The notes under the pieces: generated by a model
What the model was told of the DNA's origin: nothing
Seen by the model: the letters and a program-made list of their open reading frames with translations, nothing else
Databases searched by the model: none
Position numbers and translations under genes: made by a program
Assembly (NCBI GenBank): GCA_017428805.1
Contig: JAFRQC010000076.1
Location: 1 to 64,000 of the forward strand
Origin: Prevotella sp.
Lineage (GTDB): Bacteria; Bacteroidota; Bacteroidia; Bacteroidales; Bacteroidaceae
Reading direction: 5' to 3'
Length of the DNA stretch: 64,000 nucleotides
Shown here: positions 26,449 to 36,200 of the stretch, one piece after another
Layout of the letters: each line of letters starts with the position of its first letter
How positions within the stretch are numbered: position 1 is the first letter of the stretch

Positions 26449-28992
26449 ATGAAACACCTATCACTTACCCAAAAAATCATGGCCGTGGCTCTGCTGTCGC
26501 TGGCCCTGTCGACGGAAGCAAACGCCGCCGAAACCTTCGTCTTGTTCGAACCCGCCGCCGACACATGGCAGCTGAGTAATCCTACCATCAGCCTCGCCGA
26601 GAGTGAGCATAGCTGTGTGAAGATTGCCGCCGCCAGCCTGAAGGCCGACTTCGGGAAAGTCACTGGTACCGAAACCACCATCACATCTCTCACCTCTCAG
26701 CTCTCACCTCTCACCTCTAAAAGCATCCTCATCGGCACCGTCGGTGCCAACAAGCAGATTGACCTGTGGGTGAAGCAGGGTGTGCTGCGCGACTTGAAGG
26801 GCAAGACCGAGAAGTACATCATCAAGACCATCGGCAACCAGCTGGTCATCGCCGGCAGCGACAAGCGCGGCACCGTCTACGGCATCTACGAGCTGTCGCG
26901 CCAAATTGGTGTCTCACCCTGGTACTACTGGGCTGATGTGCCCGTCGCGCGCCAAACCTATTTATATATAAAGGAAGGCGAATACACCGACGGCGAGCCT
27001 GCCGTCAGATACCGTGGTCTGTTTCTCAACGACGAGGCGCCCTGTCTCACCACATGGGTGAAGAACACCTTCGGCACCGACTTCGGTGGTCATAAGTTCT
27101 ATGAGAAGGTATTTGAACTCATCCTCCGCCTGAAGGGTAACTACTTATGGCCCGCGATGTGGGGCTGGGCCTTCTATGCCGACGATCCCGAGAACCTGAA
27201 GACCGCCGACGCGATGGGTGTGATGATGGGCACGTCGCACCACGAGCCGATGGCCCGCAACCACCAGGAGTATGCCCGCGACCGCAAGGGCTGGGGCGCC
27301 TGGAACTACGCCACAAACAAAGAGAACCTCGACCGCTTCTTCCGTGAGGGCATCGAGCGCATGAACGGCACCGACGACATCGTGACCATCGGCATGCGCG
27401 GCGACGGTGACGAGGCGATGGGCAACAGCACCGACACAAAACTCCTGGAGAACATCATTAACAACCAGCGCCGCATCATCAAGGAGGTGACCGGCAAGCC
27501 GGCCGACAAGACTACGCAGATCTGGGCACTCTATAAAGAGGTGCAAGACTACTATGACGCCGGCCTGCGTGTGCCCGACGACGTGACCATCCTGCTCTGC
27601 GACGACAACTGGGGCAACGTGCGCCGTCTGCCTACTGCCGAGGAACAGAAGCGCAAGGGCGGATGGGGACTCTACTACCACGTGGACTACGTCGGTGCTC
27701 CCCGCAACTCGAAGTGGATCAACGTCACCCCCATACAGAACATGTGGGAGCAGTTGCAGCTGGCCTACTTCGGCGGTATACAGAAACTGTGGATCCTGAA
27801 CGTCGGCGATCTGAAGCCGATGGAATATCCCATCCAACTGTTTATGGACATGGCATGGGATCCCTCGAAATACCGTGTGGACGACCTGCTCGACCATACC
27901 CGTGCCTTCTGCGCCGAGAGTTTCGGCGAAGACCAGGCGTGCGAGGCAGCACAGTTGTTGAACCTCGTGAGCAAGTATAATGGCCGCATCACCTCCGAGA
28001 TGCTCGATGCCAAGACCTATACCACCTATGAGTTTGCCCAGGTCGTCAGCGACTACCAGGCCTTGGAGGCCCGTGCCCTCCGGCAGTTCATCACGCTCAA
28101 GCCCGAAGCCCGCGATGCCTACCGTCAGATCGTGCTCTTCCCTATCCAGGCTATGGGCAACATCTACGAGATGTACTACGCCCAGGCCATGAACCACCAG
28201 CTGGCCGCACAGAACGATCCCGAGGCAAACTGCTGGGCAGAACGCTGCCGCAAGGCCTTCGAGCGCGACCAGCAGCTGAACCTGCAATACAACAAGGAGA
28301 TCGCCGGTGGCAAGTGGGACGGTATGATGATCCAGAAGCACATCAGCTATAAGATCTGGAACGACAACTACCCCGCCGACGTCTGTCCCGACCTCATCGA
28401 GGTGAAAGCACCCACGGAAGGCCCGACGTTCAGCCCCGTCCACGGCTACATCAGCATCGAGGCCGAACACACCTGGAGCCGTCAGGATGCCTCCGCCGCC
28501 AAGTGGACCGTCATCCCCTACATGGGCCGCACCCTCAGCGGCATCTCACTCATGCCCTACACCGCCGGCACGGACAACGCCTCCCTCACCTACCGCTTCT
28601 CTCTCGGCCAGAACACATCTCTCACCTCTCACCTCACACATCTCACCTCCATAAAAGTCCACATCATCACCAAGTCCACCCTCGACTTCCTCGACAAGGG
28701 CGGCCTCATCTATGACGTGGCGGTCGACGGCTGTCAGCCCGTCAGCGTCAATTTCAACGCCAACCTCAACGAGAAGCCGGAGAACATCTATAGCATCTAC
28801 TACCCCACCGTCGCCAGTCGTGTGGTGGAGAAAGAGGTCGAGCTGCCCCTCTCAGATTCTCAGGACATCCATACGCTCACCATCCATCCCCAGGATCCCG
28901 GCATCGTCTTCGAGAAGATTGTCATCGACCTCGGCGGCTACCAGCACCAGTTCCTCTTCGGCAGCGAGTCGCCCAAGACCTACCAGAAATAG
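26449..28992 (+). CDS. GH115 alpha-glucuronidase (xylan)
   Basis: An 847-residue exported enzyme (signal peptide to A-N-A-A). The GH115 core is well matched: R-Y-R-G-L-F-L-N-D-E-A-P, L-R-L-K-G-N-Y-L-W-P-A-M-W-G, M-G-T-S-H-H-E-P-M and G-M-R-G-D-G-D-E-A-M. Family members remove 4-O-methyl-glucuronic acid from xylan. The C-terminal beta domain (S-I-E-A-E-H onward) is also typical. Two stretches are short-repeat insertions that keep the frame: S-L-T-S-Q-L-S-P-L-T-S (about residues 80-90) and S-L-T-S-H-L-T-H-L-T-S (about 725-734); both likely lie in surface loops. A terminator follows. Confidence 0.92.
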   Translation: MKHLSLTQKIMAVALLSLALSTEANAAETFVLFEPAADTWQLSNPTISLAESEHSCVKIAAASLKADFGKVTGTETTITSLTSQLSPLTSKSILIGTVGANKQIDLWVKQGVLRDLKGKTEKYIIKTIGNQLVIAGSDKRGTVYGIYELSRQIGVSPWYYWADVPVARQTYLYIKEGEYTDGEPAVRYRGLFLNDEAPCLTTWVKNTFGTDFGGHKFYEKVFELILRLKGNYLWPAMWGWAFYADDPENLKTADAMGVMMGTSHHEPMARNHQEYARDRKGWGAWNYATNKENLDRFFREGIERMNGTDDIVTIGMRGDGDEAMGNSTDTKLLENIINNQRRIIKEVTGKPADKTTQIWALYKEVQDYYDAGLRVPDDVTILLCDDNWGNVRRLPTAEEQKRKGGWGLYYHVDYVGAPRNSKWINVTPIQNMWEQLQLAYFGGIQKLWILNVGDLKPMEYPIQLFMDMAWDPSKYRVDDLLDHTRAFCAESFGEDQACEAAQLLNLVSKYNGRITSEMLDAKTYTTYEFAQVVSDYQALEARALRQFITLKPEARDAYRQIVLFPIQAMGNIYEMYYAQAMNHQLAAQNDPEANCWAERCRKAFERDQQLNLQYNKEIAGGKWDGMMIQKHISYKIWNDNYPADVCPDLIEVKAPTEGPTFSPVHGYISIEAEHTWSRQDASAAKWTVIPYMGRTLSGISLMPYTAGTDNASLTYRFSLGQNTSLTSHLTHLTSIKVHIITKSTLDFLDKGGLIYDVAVDGCQPVSVNFNANLNEKPENIYSIYYPTVASRVVEKEVELPLSDSQDIHTLTIHPQDPGIVFEKIVIDLGGYQHQFLFGSESPKTYQK
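26688..26718 (+). repeat. Heptamer array (TCTCACC) x4, in frame in GH115
   Basis: Units TCTCACC, TCTCAGC, TCTCACC, TCTCACC and a partial TCT. Same unit as the array 1.9 kb further on in the same gene. Confidence 0.88.
28620..28647 (+). repeat. Heptamer array (TCTCACC) x4, in frame in GH115
   Basis: Units TCTCACC twice, a diverged TCACACA, then TCTCACC. Total 28 nt, as in the first array. Confidence 0.85.
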
Positions 28993-29013
28993 AGAGAGGA
29001 TGAGAACTTCATT

Positions 29014-29050
29014 AATTCCCGAAATGCTTGGTCGTTTCGGGAATTATTCT
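29014..29050 (+). terminator. Intrinsic terminator after GH115
   Basis: AATTCCCGAAA pairs perfectly with TTTCGGGAATT around a 10-nt loop, followed by ATTCTT. Confidence 0.8.
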
Positions 29051-29125
29051 TAACCCAGACCTTTCCTCGAAGATACTCACGCTCAAAAATTTTCAAATTT
29101 ATTTGGAATTTTGTTCGCTTATTCG

Positions 29126-29134
29126 TATCTTTGC
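29126..29134 (+). promoter_or_regulatory. -7 box (TATCTTTGC) of the GH51 gene
   Basis: Consensus -7 box with TTTTG (about 29110-29114) upstream. It lies 30 nt before the chosen start at 29164. Confidence 0.7.
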
Positions 29135-29163
29135 ACTCGATTATCCCAAAACTAATTAACAAT

Positions 29164-31182
29164 ATGAGCAAACGAACCCTTCTCGCTGCATTCATTGCAG
29201 CCGCCACCATGGGCCTCAGTGCCCAGAAGGCCATGACACCACCGCAGGGTGGCAAACAGATTAGTGACGAATTGATCGGCATCTTCTTCGAGGACATCAA
29301 CAACTCTGCTGATGGCGGTCTCAATGCCGAGTTATTACAGAACGGCTCTTTCGAGTTCTCACCCGTTGAGCGTGACGGCTGGGGGCCTGGTACGGCCTGG
29401 AAGATGATCCGCCCAGGACATTCTCTGGGCACCCTGCAGGTGCGTCAGGACAATCCCGTGCATCCCAACAACGCCAACTATATGCGCCTCCACACCGAGC
29501 GCGTCAAGGAGTATTTTGACTATAAGGGCTGGAAAGGCTTCGGCCTCCAGAACGACGGTTTCGACGGCATCTCGGTGAAGGCTGGAGAGAAGTATGACTT
29601 CTCTGCCTTTATGCGTAACGTGAACGGCGGTGCCAAGCAGGTACGCGTAGTGCTCGTGGAGCAGTTGCCGGGATGGCCTCCCAAGGATCCGAAACTGTTG
29701 GCAGAGACCATCATCGACGTGAAGGACAATGCCTGGAAGAAGTACGAGGCCGTGCTGACTCCGGACTCTACCTGTCAGAAGGCATCACTCCAGCTGCTCG
29801 TGCTGAATACCGGCGACATGGATATCGACGTGGTGTCGCTGATGCCCGAGGATACGTATAAGGGCCACGGCATCCGCAAGGACCTTGCCCAGGCATTGGC
29901 CGACCTGAAGCCGAAGTTCATGCGCTTCCCCGGCGGTTGCGTGGTTCATGGCGGTGGCGACGGATTCTGGAACACCTACCGTTGGAAGACCACCATCGGT
30001 CCGAAGGAGACACGCCGTCAGCTGAAGAACACCTGGGGCTATCACCAGAGCTGTGCCGTGGGTTACTTCGAGTATTTCCAGTTCTGTGAGGACTTAGGCA
30101 TGGAGCCAGTTCCCATCCTGCCCGCCGGTGTGAGCTGTCAGGGTGCCAACGGTGGCTGGAATATGTGGCCGACACAGGCTCAGGACGTGGTGCCGATGTC
30201 GGAGATGGACGAGTGGGTGGATGAATGTATCGACCTCATCGAGTGGGCCAACGGTGATCCTGCCACGAACAAATGGGCAAAGATGCGTGCTGATGCCGGT
30301 CATCCGAAGCCCTTCAACCTGAAGTACCTCGGTATCGGTAACGAGGAGAAGATCTCTCCGGAGTTTATCGAGCGCTTTAAGTATATCTATGAACGCGTGA
30401 TGAAGGCTCATCCCGAGATCATCATCGTGGGTACTGCCGGTCCTGGTTCGCACGCAGGAAATCCTGACTTCGAGGCAGGTTGGAAACTGGCAGAGGAGCT
30501 GGGTATGCCCATCCTCGACGAGCACTATTACGAGCCGAACACTTACTTTCTGAACAAGCGTCAGTATGACAGTTATCCGCGTGACCGCAAGACGAAGGTG
30601 TATCTCGGAGAGTATGCCGCCAAGGACAAGAAACTCATCGACGCCCTCGCCGAGGGTCTGTATCTGCTCCACGTAGAGCGCAATGGTGACGTGGTGGCTA
30701 TGGCTTCTTACGCCCCGCTGTTCGCCCGCAAGGACGGTACCCAGTGGAACCCCGACCTGATCTACTACGACAACGAGCGTACGTTCCTCACCTGCAGCTA
30801 CTATGTGCAGCAGATGTTCGGTCTGTCGTCGGGTAACTACTATTATGGCAACTGCGTGATGTTCGAGGGTGACGATGCCGGTGTCTGCCAGCCGGAGGAG
30901 AACGTACACTACGGCCAGAGCGTCGTGCTGAACACCAAGACGCGCCAGCTCTTCGTGAAGATCTGTAACGCCACGGCCGAGGCGAAGACCGCACACTTGG
31001 ACCTCTCACGTTTCAAGATCGGTAAGTTTGCTGAGAAGATGACGATCTCCGGACAGCCCGAGGATGAGAACAACTTCGACAAGCAGCCCATCGCTCCCGT
31101 CAAGGAGACCATCAAGATGAAGAAGCGCATGGATGTGGAGGTTGCTCCCTACTCCTTCTCACTGATCACCATCAAATTATAA
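29164..31182 (+). CDS. GH51 alpha-L-arabinofuranosidase
   Basis: A 672-residue enzyme with signal peptide (M-S-K-R-T-L-L-A-A...L-S-A-Q). Start chosen at 29164 because the longer frame opens inside the promoter box. Catalytic features of GH51: acid/base Glu394 in Y-L-G-I-G-N-E-E, nucleophile Glu453 in I-L-D-E-H-Y-Y, and R-F-P-G-G-C near 254. An N-terminal carbohydrate-binding-like beta domain (residues about 60-230) precedes the barrel. It should remove arabinofuranosyl side chains from arabinoxylan and acts with the GH115, GH3 and GH10 enzymes encoded around it. Confidence 0.93.
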   Translation: MSKRTLLAAFIAAATMGLSAQKAMTPPQGGKQISDELIGIFFEDINNSADGGLNAELLQNGSFEFSPVERDGWGPGTAWKMIRPGHSLGTLQVRQDNPVHPNNANYMRLHTERVKEYFDYKGWKGFGLQNDGFDGISVKAGEKYDFSAFMRNVNGGAKQVRVVLVEQLPGWPPKDPKLLAETIIDVKDNAWKKYEAVLTPDSTCQKASLQLLVLNTGDMDIDVVSLMPEDTYKGHGIRKDLAQALADLKPKFMRFPGGCVVHGGGDGFWNTYRWKTTIGPKETRRQLKNTWGYHQSCAVGYFEYFQFCEDLGMEPVPILPAGVSCQGANGGWNMWPTQAQDVVPMSEMDEWVDECIDLIEWANGDPATNKWAKMRADAGHPKPFNLKYLGIGNEEKISPEFIERFKYIYERVMKAHPEIIIVGTAGPGSHAGNPDFEAGWKLAEELGMPILDEHYYEPNTYFLNKRQYDSYPRDRKTKVYLGEYAAKDKKLIDALAEGLYLLHVERNGDVVAMASYAPLFARKDGTQWNPDLIYYDNERTFLTCSYYVQQMFGLSSGNYYYGNCVMFEGDDAGVCQPEENVHYGQSVVLNTKTRQLFVKICNATAEAKTAHLDLSRFKIGKFAEKMTISGQPEDENNFDKQPIAPVKETIKMKKRMDVEVAPYSFSLITIKL

Positions 31183-31191
31183 TATAATAAT

Positions 31192-31313
31192 GTCACACAG
31201 ATCTCACTGATCTCGCAGATATCTGAGAATCAAGAATTTGAGAATTTCAGAATTATCCCGAGCCATTTGTCGCTGGCGACAATAATCTGTGTTATCTGTG
31301 AGATCTGTGTGAC
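31192..31313. repeat. Hairpin element with CAGATCT-type arms (copy e)
   Basis: GTCACACAGATCTCAC (31192-31207) pairs perfectly with GTGAGATCTGTGTGAC (31298-31313); both arms continue with 9-nt steps (..CTGATCT.., ..CAGATAT..). The centre holds the small hairpin TTGTCGC-TG-GCGACAA (31267-31282) after GAGCCAT, the same centre as copy b. Confidence 0.82.
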
Positions 31314-31316
31314 TAA

Positions 31317-33344
<2,028 letters not shown>

Positions 33345-33452
33345 TATTCGCAAATGTTACAAAAAACTATTGAAAATATAACATTTATGCATTTTGAAAC
33401 AAATGAAAAAGTTTCTGAAACATAAAATAAATAGAGTTTCAATTTTTTGTCG

Positions 33453-33461
33453 TAACTTTGC
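33453..33461 (+). promoter_or_regulatory. -7 box (TAACTTTGC) upstream of GH95
   Basis: Consensus -7 box. It gives a leader of about 115 nt before the ATG at 33586, which contains a terminator-like hairpin. Confidence 0.65.
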
Positions 33462-33517
33462 ACCAGATTCAAGAATAAAATTGTTTTAGTTATATTAGTA
33501 GTTAGTAGTTTTTCCTT

Positions 33518-33562
33518 CCCCGGGACCCAAGAAAAGCGTTTCTTGTCCCGGGGTTCTTTTTT
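33518..33562 (+). terminator. Terminator-like hairpin in the GH95 leader (attenuator or small-RNA end)
   Basis: CCCCGGGA pairs with TCCCGGGG and CAAGAAA with TTTCTTG (15 bp, a 2-nt bulge), loop AGCG, then TTCTTTTTT. It lies between the promoter and the gene, so it would end transcripts at about 100 nt unless relieved. Confidence 0.75.
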
Positions 33563-34517
33563 AAAAGTAAATAATAAACTTAGATATGAACAGACTATTG
33601 ATGACTTTTCTGCTTAGCGCTATGACAACTCTGGCCGCTCAAGCCCAACAACACAAGTTATGGTACAGTCAGCCGGCACGTCACTGGCTGGAAGCATTAC
33701 CCGTAGGTAACTCCCACCTCGGTGCTATGGTCTATGGCAAGACCGATACCGAGGAGATACAGTTTAACGAGGAGACCTTCTGGAGCGGATCGCCACACAA
33801 CAACAACAGTCCCGAGGCGAAAGCCCATCTTCAGGAGGTGCGCGACTCTATCTTCGCCGGCAAGGAAGAGGCCGCCCACGCCATCATCGACAAATATTTC
33901 TTCAAGGGTCCCCACGGCATGCGGTTCCTTCCCCTGGGGAGTCTGAAACTGACTTTCAATCATACGGACGTCACGGATTTCCGTCGGGAACTGAACCTCG
34001 GCGATGCCCTCGCCACTACCTCCTATATATATAATAATGTAAAATATGAGCGTACGGTCTTTGCCTCGCAGGCCAATAATGTCATCATCGTCCGCATCAA
34101 GGCCGACAAGAAACGGGCACTCTCCTTCGGAATCGCCTTCACCAGCCAGTTGCAGTCGAAGGTCATCGCACCCGTCGTGAAAGGTGGCAAAGGACAGGCA
34201 AATCTGTTGTCGGCCACCGTCGAAGGTGTGGAGCAGGAAGGCATACAGCCGGGACTGAAGGCTGACTGTAAGGTGCTGGTGGAAGCCGACGGCAAAGTGA
34301 AGACCGACGGTGAATCACTCCACGTGGACGGTGCCACCACAGCGACACTCTATATCACCGCAGCCACGAACTTCGTGAACTATCAGGACGTCAGTGGCGA
34401 CGGAGAGAAGAAGAACAAGGAGACGCTGGCCTCGCTGCACGGGAAGAGTTACGAGCAGCTGCTGAAGGCCCATCTGAAGAAATACCAGGAGCAGTATAAC
34501 CGGGTGTCGCTGATTCT

Positions 34518-34562
34518 GAGTAATCAGAATACTCCGAATACTCAGAGTAATCCGAGTAATCA
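34518..34562 (+). repeat. 9-nt unit array (GAGTAATCA-like) x5, in frame in GH95
   Basis: Five 9-nt units of GAnTAnTCn type (GAGTAATCA, GAATACTCC, GAATACTCA, GAGTAATCC, GAGTAATCA), read as S-N-Q-N-T-P-N-T-Q-S-N-P-S-N-Q. Confidence 0.85.
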
Positions 34563-35273
34563 GATTCCCACTGACCAGCGCCTCGCCCAATTCGACGGCT
34601 CTGATCTCGATATGGTATCGCTGATGATGCAATACGGCCGCTATCTGCTGATATCTTCTTCGCAGCCCGGCGGACAACCCGCAAACCTCCAGGGCGTCTG
34701 GAACGACAAGAAAAATGCCCCGTGGGACTCGAAATACACCATCAACATCAACGCCGAGATGAACTACTGGCCGGCACTCATCGGCAATCTCGCAGAGACG
34801 CAGCAGCCGTTCTTCTCGATGATCCGCGACCTCAGTAAAACAGGTACCAAGACCGCTCAGGAGATGTACGGCTGTCGTGGCTGGGTGGCTCATCACAACA
34901 CCGACCTCTGGCGCGTGGCAGGTCCTATCGACGGCACGACCTGGGGCATGTTTCCCACTGGTGGCGCCTGGCTTACCACCCACCTCTGGCAGCATTACCT
35001 CTATACAGGCGACAAACAGTTCCTCGCCGAATACTACCCCATCATGAAGGGTGCTGCCGACTTCCTGCTCGACTACCTGCAGCCCTATCCTGCCAACGGC
35101 TATATCAAGAATGCCGCAGGCTGGCTCGTCACGGCGCCCACCGTCTCGCCGGAACACGGTCCTGTGGGTAAGCAAACCACCGTCACCGCCGGTTCTACGA
35201 TGGACAACCAGATTGTCTTCGACGTCCTCTCCCAGACCCTCGCCGCCGCCAAGATCCTCGGCAAAGACGATTC

Positions 35274-35294
35274 TTCACTCTTCACTCTTCACTC
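35274..35294 (+). repeat. Heptamer array (TTCACTC) x3 at the GH95 frame break
   Basis: Three perfect TTCACTC units, followed by AAGAAGCTTCCTCCCATG. With three units the first frame runs to a stop at 35319. Adding one unit gives [17 protein letters not shown] and joins the second frame. Confidence 0.92.
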
Positions 35295-36170
35295 AAGAAG
35301 CTTCCTCCCATGCAGATAGGCCGCTACGGACAGTTGCAGGAATGGATGATCGATGGCGACGACCCCAAGGATGAACACCGTCATATCTCCCATCTCTACG
35401 GTCTCTATCCCTCCAATCAGATATCTCCTTACTCTCACCCCGACCTCTTCACGGCTGCAGCAAACACCCTGAACCAGCGCGGTGACATGGCTACAGGCTG
35501 GAGTCTCGGTTGGAAAATCAACTTCTGGGCCCGAATGCTCGACGGCAACCATGCGTTTACAATTATCAAAAACATGCTCAACGTGATTCCCTATACCACC
35601 GAATGGGGACCCCGTGGCGGTACCTATCCCAACCTCTTCGATGCCCATCCGCCCTTCCAGATCGACGGAAACTTCGGTTGTGCGGCAGGTGTCTGTGAGA
35701 TGCTCCTACAGAGTCACGACAATGCCGTCCATCTGCTGCCTGCCCTGCCCGACGCCTGGAGCCAGGGAGAAGTGAAGGGTCTGCAGGCCCGTGGCGCCTT
35801 CACCGTGGACATGTCATGGAGTGACGGACAGCTGCAAAAAGCCACCATCACCTCGAAGATCGGAGGCACCCTGCGACTGCGTTCTTATGTCCCCCTGAAG
35901 GGCAACGGTTTGCGCGAGGCCACCGGCGCCTGTCCCAACCCGCTGTTCGCATCGCCGGAGATACCGAAACCCCTGCATTCATCGGAGTTGTCGGAGTTAC
36001 AGCTGATCCCCGTGAAGGAGGTCTTCGAGTACGACATCGACACAACACCAGGGCAGATTGTGGCTTTAAGCAGGCAATAAACGGCCTTGCAGACACTCCT
36101 AAAAAATGTCAATGATACTTATACGAAAGTATATGTTACAAATGGAAATATTTGATGCAAGTTTTTTTCG

Positions 36171-36179
36171 TACCTTTGC
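36171..36179 (+). promoter_or_regulatory. -7 box (TACCTTTGC) of the GH3 gene
   Basis: Matches TAnnTTTGC, with TTTG at 36151-36154 a little closer than usual. About 22 nt before the ATG at 36201. Confidence 0.65.
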
Positions 36180-36200
36180 ACCGATAAATTTCCAATTTAT

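Larger units (their letters stand above)
33586..36080 (+). pseudogene. GH95 alpha-L-fucosidase/galactosidase, frame broken at a heptamer array
   Basis: The first frame (33586-35319) has a signal peptide (M-T-T-L-A-A-Q-A-Q-Q) and GH95 blocks: E-A-L-P-V-G-N-S-H-L-G-A-M-V, Q-P-A-N-L-Q-G-V-W-N, M-N-Y-W-P-A, H-H-N-T-D-L-W-R, P-T-V-S-P-E-H-G-P. The second frame (readable from about 35271 to 36080) continues with [26 protein letters not shown] and [10 protein letters not shown]. Together they form one normal-length GH95 enzyme (about 830 residues). The switch falls exactly on three TTCACTC units (35274-35294); one more unit, or two fewer, would fuse the frames. A second in-frame array (9-nt units) lies at 34518-34562. 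GH95 members remove terminal alpha-L-fucose or L-galactose; xyloglucan or arabinoxylan side chains are plausible targets. Confidence 0.85.

Noticed and set aside
27145..28470. A 441-codon antisense frame in GH115
   Set aside because: Shadow of a clear GH115 gene; no signal, no domain, no promoter.
35310..36080. Second GH95 half as an independent gene starting at its ATG
   Set aside because: The ATG lies inside a conserved GH95 segment ([10 protein letters not shown]), there is no signal peptide or promoter, and the upstream frame contains the rest of the enzyme.
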